Source: Ectobacillus panaciterrae DSM 19096 (GTDB taxonomy: Bacteria; Bacillota; Bacilli; Bacillales; Bacillaceae_G). Taken from it: a DNA stretch of 52,871 nt. Every line of letters begins with the position of its first letter. The first letter of the stretch is position 1. The DNA is taken from NCBI RefSeq assembly GCF_000430785.1, contig NZ_KE387254.1, positions 1 to 52,871 on the forward strand, given 5' to 3'. Shown here piece after piece: positions 8,984-16,358 of the stretch. The notes under the pieces are model-generated. The model saw only the letters and a program-made list of their open reading frames with translations. It was not told the origin of the DNA and ran no database searches. The translations under genes were made by a program, and so were the position numbers.

Positions 8984-10420
8984 TTGAAACGTAAAATAGC
9001 GATTATTTGGATCATTGTGGCGTTTTTAGCAGGTGCAGGCGGAATGTTTGCAGGTATGCAATATGTAAACAGTCAGTCGTACGCAGGAAGCGCGTTGTCG
9101 AGCAAGTCAAATGCGCCGACAAAAGAGGAGGATCTGCAGAAGATCCGGCAAGCTTACGATTTGATTGATTCAAAGTATGTAGAAAACGTAAATGAAGACA
9201 AACTTGTCGAAGGTGCCATTCAAGGGATGCTTGGTACATTGAAAGACCCGTATTCCACCTATATGGATAAGAAAACGGCAGAACAGTTTACGCAATCTCT
9301 GGATTCTTCTCTAGAGGGAATCGGGGCAGAGGTTAACAAAGTGGATGATAAGCTGGTTATCGTTTCACCGATTAAAGATTCGCCGGCCGAGAAAGCGGGT
9401 ATTAAGCCAAACGATCAAATCCTCGCCGTGAATGGAGACAATGTAAAGGATTTAACGCGTGAGGAAGCTGTGCTGAAAATTCGCGGTAAGAAGGGTACGA
9501 CGGTAACACTTCAAATTCAGCGTCCGGGCGTTGATAATCCCCTTACTTTTAAAATTACACGCGATAAAATTCCATTGCTGACTGTATTCAGTTCTGTGAA
9601 AAAGGAAAATGGAAAAGATATCGGTTACTTGCAAATTACTTCTTTTTCAGAAGAGACAGCGAAGGAATTCAAAGATAAATTGACAGAGCTTGAGAAAAAG
9701 AAAATTCAAGGACTTGTTATTGATGTACGCGGCAACCCGGGCGGTTATTTAACAAGCGTAGAAGATATCCTGAAAGTGCTTGTAACTGACAAGAAGCCAA
9801 TGGTGCAGGTAGAAGATCGGGACGGCAAGCGTCAAAAGGCATTTACATCCTTAAAAGAACGCAAGCCGTATCCGATTGCTGTACTGGTTGATAACGGAAG
9901 CGCCTCCGCTTCTGAGATACTTGCCGGTGCGCTGAAGGAAGCGGAGAACTATCCGCTTGTCGGAGTTAAAACGTTCGGTAAAGGGACTGTGCAGCAGGCT
10001 GTGCCGCTTCCAGACGGCAGCAATATTAAGCTGACGATGTTCAAATGGCTGACGCCGGACGGCAACTGGATTCACAAAAAAGGCATCGAACCGACTGTAG
10101 AGCTGAAGCAGCCCGATTACTATTACGCAACACCGATTCAATTCGAAAAGCCGCTGTCCTATAACGTGAACAACGAACAAGTGAAACGCGCACAAGAGCT
10201 GTTAAAAGACCTTGGCTTTGAACCGGGGCGCGCGGACGGCTATTTCAGCAAAGAAACGGAAACAGCGGTCAAAGCGTTCCAGCAAACGAATAAAATGAAT
10301 ACAACAGGTGTTATCGATCAAAAAACGGCGGATGCCATCCAAAATAAAATCATCGAAAAAATTCGTTCCGGCGAAAATGACCTGCAGCTGCAAGCAGCAG
10401 TGAAGCTCGTCGCAAAATAA
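8984..10420 (+). CDS. ctpB: S41-family C-terminal processing peptidase CtpB
   Basis: This is a 478-residue secreted serine protease with an N-terminal membrane anchor (about 5-25), a PDZ domain (about 110-180), the S41 catalytic domain and a C-terminal peptidoglycan-binding domain (about 397-455). The Ser-Lys-Gln catalytic set fits Ser308 (in GSASASEI), Lys333 (in FGKGT) and Gln337. In B. subtilis, CtpB clears SpoIVFA to activate sigma-K late in sporulation. The TTG start is supported by AAAGGAG nine bases upstream. The ftsEX-ctpB-minJ order matches B. subtilis. Confidence 0.92.
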   Translation: MKRKIAIIWIIVAFLAGAGGMFAGMQYVNSQSYAGSALSSKSNAPTKEEDLQKIRQAYDLIDSKYVENVNEDKLVEGAIQGMLGTLKDPYSTYMDKKTAEQFTQSLDSSLEGIGAEVNKVDDKLVIVSPIKDSPAEKAGIKPNDQILAVNGDNVKDLTREEAVLKIRGKKGTTVTLQIQRPGVDNPLTFKITRDKIPLLTVFSSVKKENGKDIGYLQITSFSEETAKEFKDKLTELEKKKIQGLVIDVRGNPGGYLTSVEDILKVLVTDKKPMVQVEDRDGKRQKAFTSLKERKPYPIAVLVDNGSASASEILAGALKEAENYPLVGVKTFGKGTVQQAVPLPDGSNIKLTMFKWLTPDGNWIHKKGIEPTVELKQPDYYYATPIQFEKPLSYNVNNEQVKRAQELLKDLGFEPGRADGYFSKETETAVKAFQQTNKMNTTGVIDQKTADAIQNKIIEKIRSGENDLQLQAAVKLVAK

Positions 10421-10447
10421 GACAGGAATTTTATAGAAATTGTCGAA

Positions 10448-10480
10448 AGTATACAGACAAGTGCGTCTGTATACTTTTTT
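10448..10480 (+). terminator. Rho-independent terminator after ctpB
   Basis: AGTATACAGAC pairs exactly with GTCTGTATACT around a six-base loop, followed by six T residues. Confidence 0.92.
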
Positions 10481-10554
10481 ATGGACCCTAAACCGAAACG
10501 CTGTAAGAATATGTTAAGATAAACAAAGAACTACTTCGAAGAGGAGGCGGTAAA

Positions 10555-11745
10555 GTGGAGGCTTGGCTGTTAGAAGGTCTGAAAGCCATCGGGCGTTTTT
10601 TTCTGCATCCTGCAGTGTATATGTTTTTTATTAGCAGTTTCCTAGTAGGCTATTGGCGAGTGAGAAGGGAACGAAAGGAATTTTCCTTTAAGGTGTATGA
10701 TATATTATACGAAACTCGTACTTCCCTCTTTACAGGCGTGAGCATCGGACTGCTGCTGTCCCTGCTTACAATCGGCGTGGGACTCGTGTTATCAAAAGCA
10801 AGCTTGACGGTAATTGCTTTATGGACGGTATGCTTTGCACTCCTCCTGCAATATCGCTATTTATCAGCGGCGTACAGCGTGGGGATTGCGATTTTTTTCT
10901 TTATGTTTGTGCCGAAGCTGCAAACAGGTATGCCGTTTGCAGACAAATTGCTGGCTGATACAGAAGGGACAAGCTTGACCGCGTTAGCTTTCCTCCTGTC
11001 ATTCCTGCTGTTTGCCGAAGGGTTTCTCATCACGAGACGCGCTGTTGGCGGGTCAACGCCGCGCATTTTAAAAGGAAAACGCGGTTTGACAATCGGCATG
11101 CATGTATGTAAACGCTTGTGGATTGTACCGCTATTCGTTCTTGTGCCAGGGGATGGTGTGAAGGAATTATTTGCATGGTGGCCGGTTATTTCAGTTGATT
11201 CGCACACCTTCTCTTTGTTTCTTGTGCCGTTTGGCATTGGTTTCTCCAATAAAACGAAGGGGATGCTGCCAAGCAAAGCTATTTTCTATACAGGCCGCCG
11301 CGTGACCGGACTCAGCTTGCTTGTATTCGTATTGGCGCTCATCAGCTTGTGGCTTCCGAGCATAGCGATTGCAGCGGCAGGTATCGCAATGCTCGGCCGA
11401 TTTACAATTACCATTCGCGGACGAATAGAAGATGAAAAAGAGCCGCCGTATTTTTCAGTACAAAAGGCAGGTTTGATGATTTTAGACATACTGCCAGGAT
11501 CAGCTGCAGAAGAAATGGACCTGCAGCCGGGAGAAATCATTGCGAAAGTGAACGGGATTGCACCGGAGACGGTAAGAGATTTCTATACGGCATTGCAGCA
11601 CCAAGGGGCCTTCTGTAAGATGGAGGTTATAGATGTAAACGGCGAACTGCGTCTGGCGCAGCGTGCGGTGTATGCAGGAGATCACCATGAGCTTGGCGTT
11701 TTATTTGTGCGGCAGGATGGCGATCGGAGTACGGAAGCGGTGTAG
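10555..11745 (+). CDS. minJ: Division-site topology protein MinJ
   Basis: The 396-residue membrane protein has about six to eight hydrophobic segments (residues 15 to 285) and a C-terminal PDZ domain (about 300-385, GLMILDILPGSAAEEMDLQPG, KVNG). Its length and layout match MinJ, which bridges DivIVA to MinD/MinC at poles and septa and so keeps division at mid-cell. The GTG start has GAGGAGG at the right distance. Position between ctpB and (in other bacilli) uvrB also fits. Confidence 0.88.
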   Translation: MEAWLLEGLKAIGRFFLHPAVYMFFISSFLVGYWRVRRERKEFSFKVYDILYETRTSLFTGVSIGLLLSLLTIGVGLVLSKASLTVIALWTVCFALLLQYRYLSAAYSVGIAIFFFMFVPKLQTGMPFADKLLADTEGTSLTALAFLLSFLLFAEGFLITRRAVGGSTPRILKGKRGLTIGMHVCKRLWIVPLFVLVPGDGVKELFAWWPVISVDSHTFSLFLVPFGIGFSNKTKGMLPSKAIFYTGRRVTGLSLLVFVLALISLWLPSIAIAAAGIAMLGRFTITIRGRIEDEKEPPYFSVQKAGLMILDILPGSAAEEMDLQPGEIIAKVNGIAPETVRDFYTALQHQGAFCKMEVIDVNGELRLAQRAVYAGDHHELGVLFVRQDGDRSTEAV

Positions 11746-11807
11746 GCAAAAAGAAACCGAACGTTTTTGACATGAGTCTGAACGACGATAATAAAATGAA
11801 TCTTGTA

Positions 11808-11853
11808 AAGGAAGGCTGTCTATCTATGAGAAATCATAGAAGCCTTCCTTTTC
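11808..11853 (+). terminator. Long rho-independent terminator after minJ
   Basis: AAGGAAGGCT pairs with AGCCTTCCTT, and inside it CTATGA pairs with TCATAG around a GAAA tetraloop; TTTTC follows. A second inverted pair (CTTCTTA/TAAGAAG with TCCAGA/TCTGGA, about 11852-11888) comes directly after. Confidence 0.8.
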
Positions 11854-11929
11854 TTCTTACTCCAGATGTTGTTCTGGAATAAGAAGAAAAGATTAAATAC
11901 TTCCTAATGAAATGAAAGGCGGAGATAGG

Positions 11930-12544
11930 ATGCTGGAGTTTATTGTAAAAGGAATTGTGCTTGGCTTATGTATTGCAGCGCCGGTTGGGCCGATTGGAAT
12001 TTTGTGCATACGCCGCTCACTTGAACAAGGAAGGTGGGCAGGCTTTGTTTCCGGGCTTGGTGCGGCAACCGCAGATGCTTTGTATGGTTTGCTTGCCGGC
12101 TCAGGCTTAACTGTTTTGTCAGCGGGGCTTATACAAGGAAGAGGGATGCTGCAAATATTGGGCGGTATATTTCTGTTGTATCTAGGGTTTCATATTTTCC
12201 GTTCCAGACCGTCTTCTGAAACAGCGCAAGGAACGAAAAGCGATTGGATAAAAGCCTATATATCTACATTTCTTTTAACGCTTACAAATCCCCTGACGCT
12301 CCTGTCTTTTTTCGGTATATTTGCCGGCTTAGGGATAGGGCAAGGAGAAGCTTACGGGAATATGGCTTCTTTTGTAGCCGGCGTATTTATCGGTTCAGCG
12401 CTGTGGTGGCTTTTCTTAAGCTTTGGAGCTGCAAGTCTGCGGGGAAAGCTTACGTATCGGCACTTTCTGTTTGTGAATCGTGCGTCCGGTACACTTATCG
12501 TGTTGTTTGGAATTCTCGCTCTTTATAAGGTAGCTGCAGGATGA
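11930..12544 (+). CDS. LysE-family amino-acid exporter
   Basis: The product has 204 residues with six predicted membrane segments and the LysE/RhtB signature near the N-terminus (GIVLGLCIAAPVGPIG, then RRSLEQGRWAGFVSGLGAATAD). Members export amino acids such as lysine, arginine or threonine; the substrate cannot be read from sequence. The ATG at 11930 is supported by GGCGGAG six bases upstream. Such exporters are often paired with an Lrp/AsnC regulator, and a broken one lies 128 bases downstream. Confidence 0.85.
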   Translation: MLEFIVKGIVLGLCIAAPVGPIGILCIRRSLEQGRWAGFVSGLGAATADALYGLLAGSGLTVLSAGLIQGRGMLQILGGIFLLYLGFHIFRSRPSSETAQGTKSDWIKAYISTFLLTLTNPLTLLSFFGIFAGLGIGQGEAYGNMASFVAGVFIGSALWWLFLSFGAASLRGKLTYRHFLFVNRASGTLIVLFGILALYKVAAG

Positions 12545-12672
12545 GAAGTCTGTCCATGGCATCATTGCCGCGTCCGTAAGTCTTGTTCCAAAGCCTTTGA
12601 AGTGTTGCTTGCATCTGTATGGGTGAGAAAGCATTTGTGGAAAGTGGGTACGTATAAAGAGGAGGGGAGAAT

Positions 12673-12816
12673 ATGGACGCTTTAGATCGAAAAGTGCTTG
12701 AGGTGCTGATGAGAAACGGCAGAACAACTTGGGCGGAACTGGCGCAGGAGCTTGAATTGTCCGGTCCTGCCGGGCGTAAGAAAAACAAGAACCACTATTG
12801 TCATGGATTCGTGTAA
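12673..12816 (+). pseudogene. N-terminal fragment of an Lrp/AsnC-type regulator
   Basis: After a good ribosome site (GAGGAGGGGAG) the frame reads MDALDRKVLEVLMRNGRTTW followed by AELAQELELSGPA, a classical Lrp/AsnC helix-turn-helix start. It then turns into an unrelated basic tail (GRKKNKNHYCHGFV) and stops after 47 residues, where a full protein would have about 150. The ligand-binding half is absent. This is probably a 3' deletion scar of the regulator of the adjacent exporter. Confidence 0.75.
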
Positions 12817-12879
12817 GGAGAGCCCGGTGTTTCCGCTTTTTGAAGGCAAATTTACAGAATAAGCATAAAATGAAAGTTT

Positions 12880-13014
12880 GGATAGTAAATGTGTGAATTT
12901 GGATAATAAATGGTCCAAATTGGATAGTAAGTGCATCATTTCGGATAATAAATGGCCTAAGTCGGATAATAAACGGTGCAATTTGAGAGATGAAGCGTGA
13001 AAATTTGAGGAAAC
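12880..13014. repeat. 21-bp tandem repeat array
   Basis: The string GGATAATAA or GGATAGTAA begins at 12880, 12901, 12922, 12943 and 12964, exactly 21 bases apart. Degenerate units follow at about 12985 and 13006. The consensus is roughly GGATARTAARTGNNNNAWTTY. The period equals seven codons and two DNA helical turns. There is no non-repetitive spacer of CRISPR type. Confidence 0.85.
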
Positions 13015-13093
13015 TAGTCAGTTATATATAGATTCGGCATATATGATTCTAACTAATTATGGACCCTGTTAAATTTCATTGTGGATTTTAAAG

Positions 13094-13125
13094 AAAAAAG
13101 ACCGAAATCGGTCTTTTTTTTTTTT
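13094..13125 (+). terminator. Strong rho-independent terminator in a gene-free stretch
   Basis: AAAAAAGACCGA pairs with TCGGTCTTTTTT around two bases and a run of 12 T residues covers its 3' side. No complete gene lies immediately upstream, so it probably belonged to the lost part of the regulator or to the repeat array. Confidence 0.85.
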
Positions 13126-13236
13126 ACCGTATTCAATTAACGCGACTCGTTAGTACAATAAAGAGTAGTCCGACAAACCGCGAAACTTGTACACTAAAGA
13201 TGAAAGAATCTATCCGTGTATATAGATTATCGGCAG

Positions 13237-13418
13237 TTATATATAAATGATTTATAATTTCGACGTTTTCATTTGCTATTTCGAACAAAACGGCATTGGC
13301 ACTTACTTCCTCTCTCTGGTTTACCCTTGCATGAACCAAGGGTTTGACCGCTTCTGCACGTCGCCGGATGCTCTCGCCCCACTATAAAAAGACGATTTTT
13401 TTATTCAGTTTTATATAG
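13237..13418 (-). mobile_element. Family B MITE-like element, copy 1
   Basis: This 182-bp element is bounded by TTATATATAAATGA on the left and ATTCAGTTTTATATAG on the right, which are inverted relative to each other. Its interior (minus strand) carries AAAAAATCGTCTTTTTATAG, GAAGCGGTCAAACCCTTGG and TTCATGCAAGGGTAAACC, shared with the copies at 17.9, 35.2 and 41.9 kb. It encodes no protein. No clear target duplication is seen. Confidence 0.85.
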
Positions 13419-13499
13419 TTCGCTTTTTAGGATGTGTAGTAATGATAGCATTTATGAGCCTATTTGTAATACGGACTAGTTCCATAGTTATTGAAAAAA

Positions 13500-13508
13500 C
13501 ATACGATA
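13500..13508 (+). promoter_or_regulatory. Candidate mother-cell sigma -10 element upstream of the YjcZ-type gene
   Basis: CATACGATA fits the sigma-K -10 consensus CATANNNTA and nearly fits sigma-E. I cannot see a convincing -35 element, so this is a weak call supported mainly by the sporulation character of the gene about 90 bases downstream. Confidence 0.25.
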
Positions 13509-13598
13509 AATTATCCGCTGTTCTGCTTGATTATATTGTAATGATGACTCGTTAAGTTACTCCCCCCAATATATTTAGAGTAAAGGAGGCATGAATGT

Positions 13599-13748
13599 AT
13601 GAGTGGACATAGCTTTAGTAGTGGCTTTGCTTTAATTGTTGTATTGTTTATCCTATTGATCATCGTCGGTGCAGCTTGTTGCTGTGGCCATGGTGGCTAT
13701 GGTGGCTATGGTGGTTACGGTGGTTATGGTGGTTATGGATACTGTTAA
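13599..13748 (+). CDS. YjcZ-family tiny sporulation membrane protein
   Basis: The 49-residue product has a short Ser/Gly-rich start, one membrane helix (FALIVVLFILLIIVGAA), a Cys-Cys-Cys turn and a (GGY)n tail ending in YC. This is the architecture of the YjcZ family of tiny sporulation proteins. AAAGGAGG lies nine bases before the ATG. An earlier ATG at 13591 gives only a three-codon frame (M-N-V-stop) whose TGA overlaps the real ATG. A terminator follows at 13760, so the gene stands alone. Confidence 0.85.
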   Translation: MSGHSFSSGFALIVVLFILLIIVGAACCCGHGGYGGYGGYGGYGGYGYC

Positions 13749-13759
13749 AAACTATAGAA

Positions 13760-13793
13760 GAGCTCCTGTATAAACAACAGGAGCTTTTCTTTT
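13760..13793 (+). terminator. Rho-independent terminator after the YjcZ-type gene
   Basis: AGCTCCTGT and ACAGGAGCT form the stem, with TTTTCTTTT following. Confidence 0.9.
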
Positions 13794-13841
13794 GATTAAA
13801 GTTTAAGATAAGAACAATTTTTGACGGCAGGACCTCTTCAG

Positions 13842-13966
13842 TTTCTTGTTGAACTAACCTGCCCGTTCAACGATGCCGCGCTTCGCGGCACCACAGATTA
13901 TAGAAGAGACTCTGTTCTTCCATGGGAGTTCAACAAGAAAATTAACCGCATGTTTTAACAGAGTCT
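13842..13966. other. Interlocked inverted repeats upstream of the B12 riboswitch
   Basis: TTTCTTGTTGAACT (13842-13855) is the exact inverted complement of AGTTCAACAAGAAA (13927-13940). AGACTCTGTT (13907-13916) is the exact inverted complement of AACAGAGTCT (13957-13966). The second pair starts inside and ends outside the first, so both can only form together as a pseudoknot, or as alternatives. A GCCGCG-CTT-CGCGGC hairpin (13875-13889) lies within. No gene is visible. Confidence 0.7.
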
Positions 13967-14059
13967 AATTACAAAACAACTTCATTTTAACAAAAATTTA
14001 TAATTTTCAACTAAAATAGTATATAATTTGTTTGAACAGAGATGTTCATACAACTAAAC

Positions 14060-14265
14060 AGAAACAGGTGTCTTCTTTCTGGAATACTGAAAAGGGAAGT
14101 TGGTGAAATTCCAACGCGGTCCCGCCACTGTAAATGGGAGCAATCTGCAATGGTCCACTGTACAAGCGAGTACGGGAAGGCGCAGAGAGCGATGATCATA
14201 AGCCAGGAGACCTGCCTGATTTTGTGCACCGAAAAACCTACGAGGATAGGAGTCCGGCCAGCTTA
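14060..14265 (+). ncRNA. Cobalamin (adenosylcobalamin) riboswitch
   Basis: The conserved core is easy to see: GGAAGTTGGTGAAATTCC, GCGGTCCCGCCACTGTAA (14115-14132) and the B12 box AGCCAGGAGACCTGCC (14201-14216). Binding of adenosylcobalamin should favour the terminator at 14308-14336 and shut off the uptake operon. The ends given are approximate. A TATAAT at 14022-14027 is a possible -10 of the promoter, with only a weak -35. Confidence 0.95.
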
Positions 14266-14307
14266 GAGACCTTTGGATTATTTGTGTTTCTATATGTCTA
14301 GCTGTAC

Positions 14308-14336
14308 AGGCATCTCTTCGCAGGGGTGTTTTTTTA
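14308..14336 (+). terminator. Riboswitch expression-platform terminator
   Basis: GGCATCTC pairs with GGGGTGT (including G-T pairs) around a TTCGCA loop, followed by eight T residues, just upstream of the btuF ribosome site. It is the probable B12-controlled attenuator. Confidence 0.8.
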
Positions 14337-14360
14337 TTTTTCAAAAATAGGAGGATCGAC

Positions 14361-15335
14361 ATGATGAAGAAGCTGTATGCACTATTATTTGCGCTATTGT
14401 TGTCAATCGGGATGCTGGTTGGCTGCAGTAACGAGTCCGGTTCCGCGAAAAACAATGCCGGCGGAGAAAAACAGACGCCACAGAACGAGAACACTGCTTT
14501 TCCAGTTACTGTGAAGGATGCGGCGGGTGAAAAAGTAACAATAAAAGAAAAACCTAAGAAAATTGTATCGCTTATTCCAAGCAACACAGAAATTGCTTTC
14601 GAGTTAGGTTTAGGAGATAAAATTGTCGGAGTATCCGATTTCGATAACTATCCGAAAGAAGCGGCTAGCAAAGAGAAGGTTGGTGGTCAGGAAATGAATT
14701 TAGAAAAAATCATTTCTTTAAAACCGGACTTAGTTCTTGCCCACGCGTCAAGCGCTCATAATTCTGCGAAGGGACTTAAACAATTAAGAGATGCGGGTAT
14801 TGCCGTGCTTGTTGTAAATGACGCAAAAAGCATTCAGCAAGTATATGAATCTATTGAAACAATCGGCCGCGCAACAGGCGAGAAGGAGAACGCCGATCAT
14901 GTTGTCAAAAGCATGAAAGAAAAGATAAAAATGATTCAAGCTGAAGCGGCCAAAATAAAAGACGTAAAGACAGTATTTGTTGAAGTATCGCCTGCCCCTG
15001 AAATTTACACAGCGGGGAAGAACACGTTTATGGATGAAATGCTGAGCATCATCAATGCGAAAAATGCGGCTGGCGATTTGGAAGGCTGGAACAAAATTGA
15101 TCTGGAAGCAGTAGTGAAACGCAATCCAGATGTGATTGTTACGACCTATGGGTACTATGTAAAAGATGCAGCAGCACAAGTGTTGAATCGAAAAGGCTGG
15201 CAAGAGGTGAATGCGGTGAAGCAAAAGCGGGTGGTGGATGTAAATTCTGACATTGTAACCCGTTCCGGCCCAAGACTTGCCGAAGGAGTAGAGGAACTTG
15301 CAAAGGCTGTTTACCCTGAAACTTTCAAAAAATAA
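14361..15335 (+). CDS. btuF: Vitamin B12 ABC transporter substrate-binding lipoprotein
   Basis: The 324-residue product starts with a lipoprotein signal (lipobox LVGC, Cys22) and continues as a class III periplasmic-binding fold with the KKIVSLIPSNTEIAFELGLG opening typical of BtuF/FecB-type proteins. It should capture corrinoids outside the membrane and pass them to BtuC. Position directly behind a cobalamin riboswitch strengthens the B12 assignment over siderophore binding. GGAGG precedes the ATG at 14361. The end overlaps btuC by 38 bases. Confidence 0.92.
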   Translation: MMKKLYALLFALLLSIGMLVGCSNESGSAKNNAGGEKQTPQNENTAFPVTVKDAAGEKVTIKEKPKKIVSLIPSNTEIAFELGLGDKIVGVSDFDNYPKEAASKEKVGGQEMNLEKIISLKPDLVLAHASSAHNSAKGLKQLRDAGIAVLVVNDAKSIQQVYESIETIGRATGEKENADHVVKSMKEKIKMIQAEAAKIKDVKTVFVEVSPAPEIYTAGKNTFMDEMLSIINAKNAAGDLEGWNKIDLEAVVKRNPDVIVTTYGYYVKDAAAQVLNRKGWQEVNAVKQKRVVDVNSDIVTRSGPRLAEGVEELAKAVYPETFKK

Positions 15336-16356
15336 GACAGGCATCGCTTATTTGACGGCGGGGAGCTTTCTGGTGGCCGCCGTGCTTTTAGGCATATCAA
15401 TCGGAACGGTATTCGTTCCGATTGATGCCATCCTCCGCATTATAGGAACAGACATATTGCGTTTGCCTATGGGAAACGCTGATCCCATGTATACGAGCAT
15501 CGTGCTGAATATCCGGCTGCCGAGGGTCGTATTGGCGGGGCTGGTAGGGGCTTCTCTTGCGATTGCAGGTGCAGCTTTTCAAGGGCTTTTGCGAAATCCG
15601 CTGGCAGACCCTTATACGTTGGGAGTTTCATCCGGAGCATCTGTAGGAGCGGTCTTAACTTTGTACTTTCATCTTGCGCTTCCAGTTGTGGGAATCTATA
15701 CACTGCCTTTGCTCAGCATTCTGGCCTCATTCACTACCATTTTGCTCGTAGTATGGTTTGCCCGAAAGATCGATCGATTCATGAAAGTGGAAACGGTTAT
15801 TTTAACGGGTATTATTTTCAGCTCTTTTTTAGGGGCCTTCATCTCGCTCATGATTGCCTTGGCAGACGAGGAATTGATGCAGATTATCGGCTGGCTGCTT
15901 GGAAGCGTTTCCGCCCGAGGCTGGGAGTATGTCGGAATCATAGCCCCTTTTACTGTCATTGGCTCCGCTGTCATGATGATATGTGCCCGCGATTTGGACG
16001 CTATGTCTTTCGGAGAAGAGCAGGCGCGGCATTTGGGCGTGAACGTGCAAAGAAAGAAGCTGCTGATTTTAATCGCAGGTTCCATCTTGACCGGCGCTGC
16101 TGTTTCTGTATCGGGAACAATTGGTTTTATAGGGTTGGTGATTCCTCATTTGACAAGGCGGTTATGGGGAGCGAATCATAAGCATCTACTGCCTCTTTCC
16201 GTTTTGACAGGAGGCGGCTTTTTAGTGCTGGCTGATTTAGTATCGCGAACCGTTATCGCACCGACGGAACTCCCGATCGGGGTTATTACAGCTCTGATCG
16301 GAGCGCCTGCATTTGCCGCCATTTTATTAAGAAGACGCAGAGAAAGAAGAGGATAA
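15298..16356 (+). CDS. btuC: Vitamin B12 ABC transporter permease
   Basis: This 352-residue FecCD/BtuC-family permease has about ten membrane helices. Conserved stretches include RLPRVVLAGLVGASLAIAGA and GTIGFIGLVIPHLTRRLWG, the latter being the cytoplasmic coupling region that contacts the ATPase. The TTG at 15298 has AAGGAG and GAGG upstream and lies inside the end of btuF, implying coupled translation. The partner ATPase follows after two bases. Confidence 0.9.
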   Translation: MQRLFTLKLSKNKTGIAYLTAGSFLVAAVLLGISIGTVFVPIDAILRIIGTDILRLPMGNADPMYTSIVLNIRLPRVVLAGLVGASLAIAGAAFQGLLRNPLADPYTLGVSSGASVGAVLTLYFHLALPVVGIYTLPLLSILASFTTILLVVWFARKIDRFMKVETVILTGIIFSSFLGAFISLMIALADEELMQIIGWLLGSVSARGWEYVGIIAPFTVIGSAVMMICARDLDAMSFGEEQARHLGVNVQRKKLLILIAGSILTGAAVSVSGTIGFIGLVIPHLTRRLWGANHKHLLPLSVLTGGGFLVLADLVSRTVIAPTELPIGVITALIGAPAFAAILLRRRRERRG

Positions 16357-16358
16357 AG

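Noticed and set aside
12880-13014. Evenly spaced repeats as a CRISPR array
   Set aside because: The 21-bp units are contiguous, without unique 30-40 base spacers, the conserved part is only about 9-13 bases, and no cas genes are nearby.
14042-14266. Open frame of about 74 codons before btuF
   Set aside because: The stretch is the conserved core of the cobalamin riboswitch, which explains the sequence.
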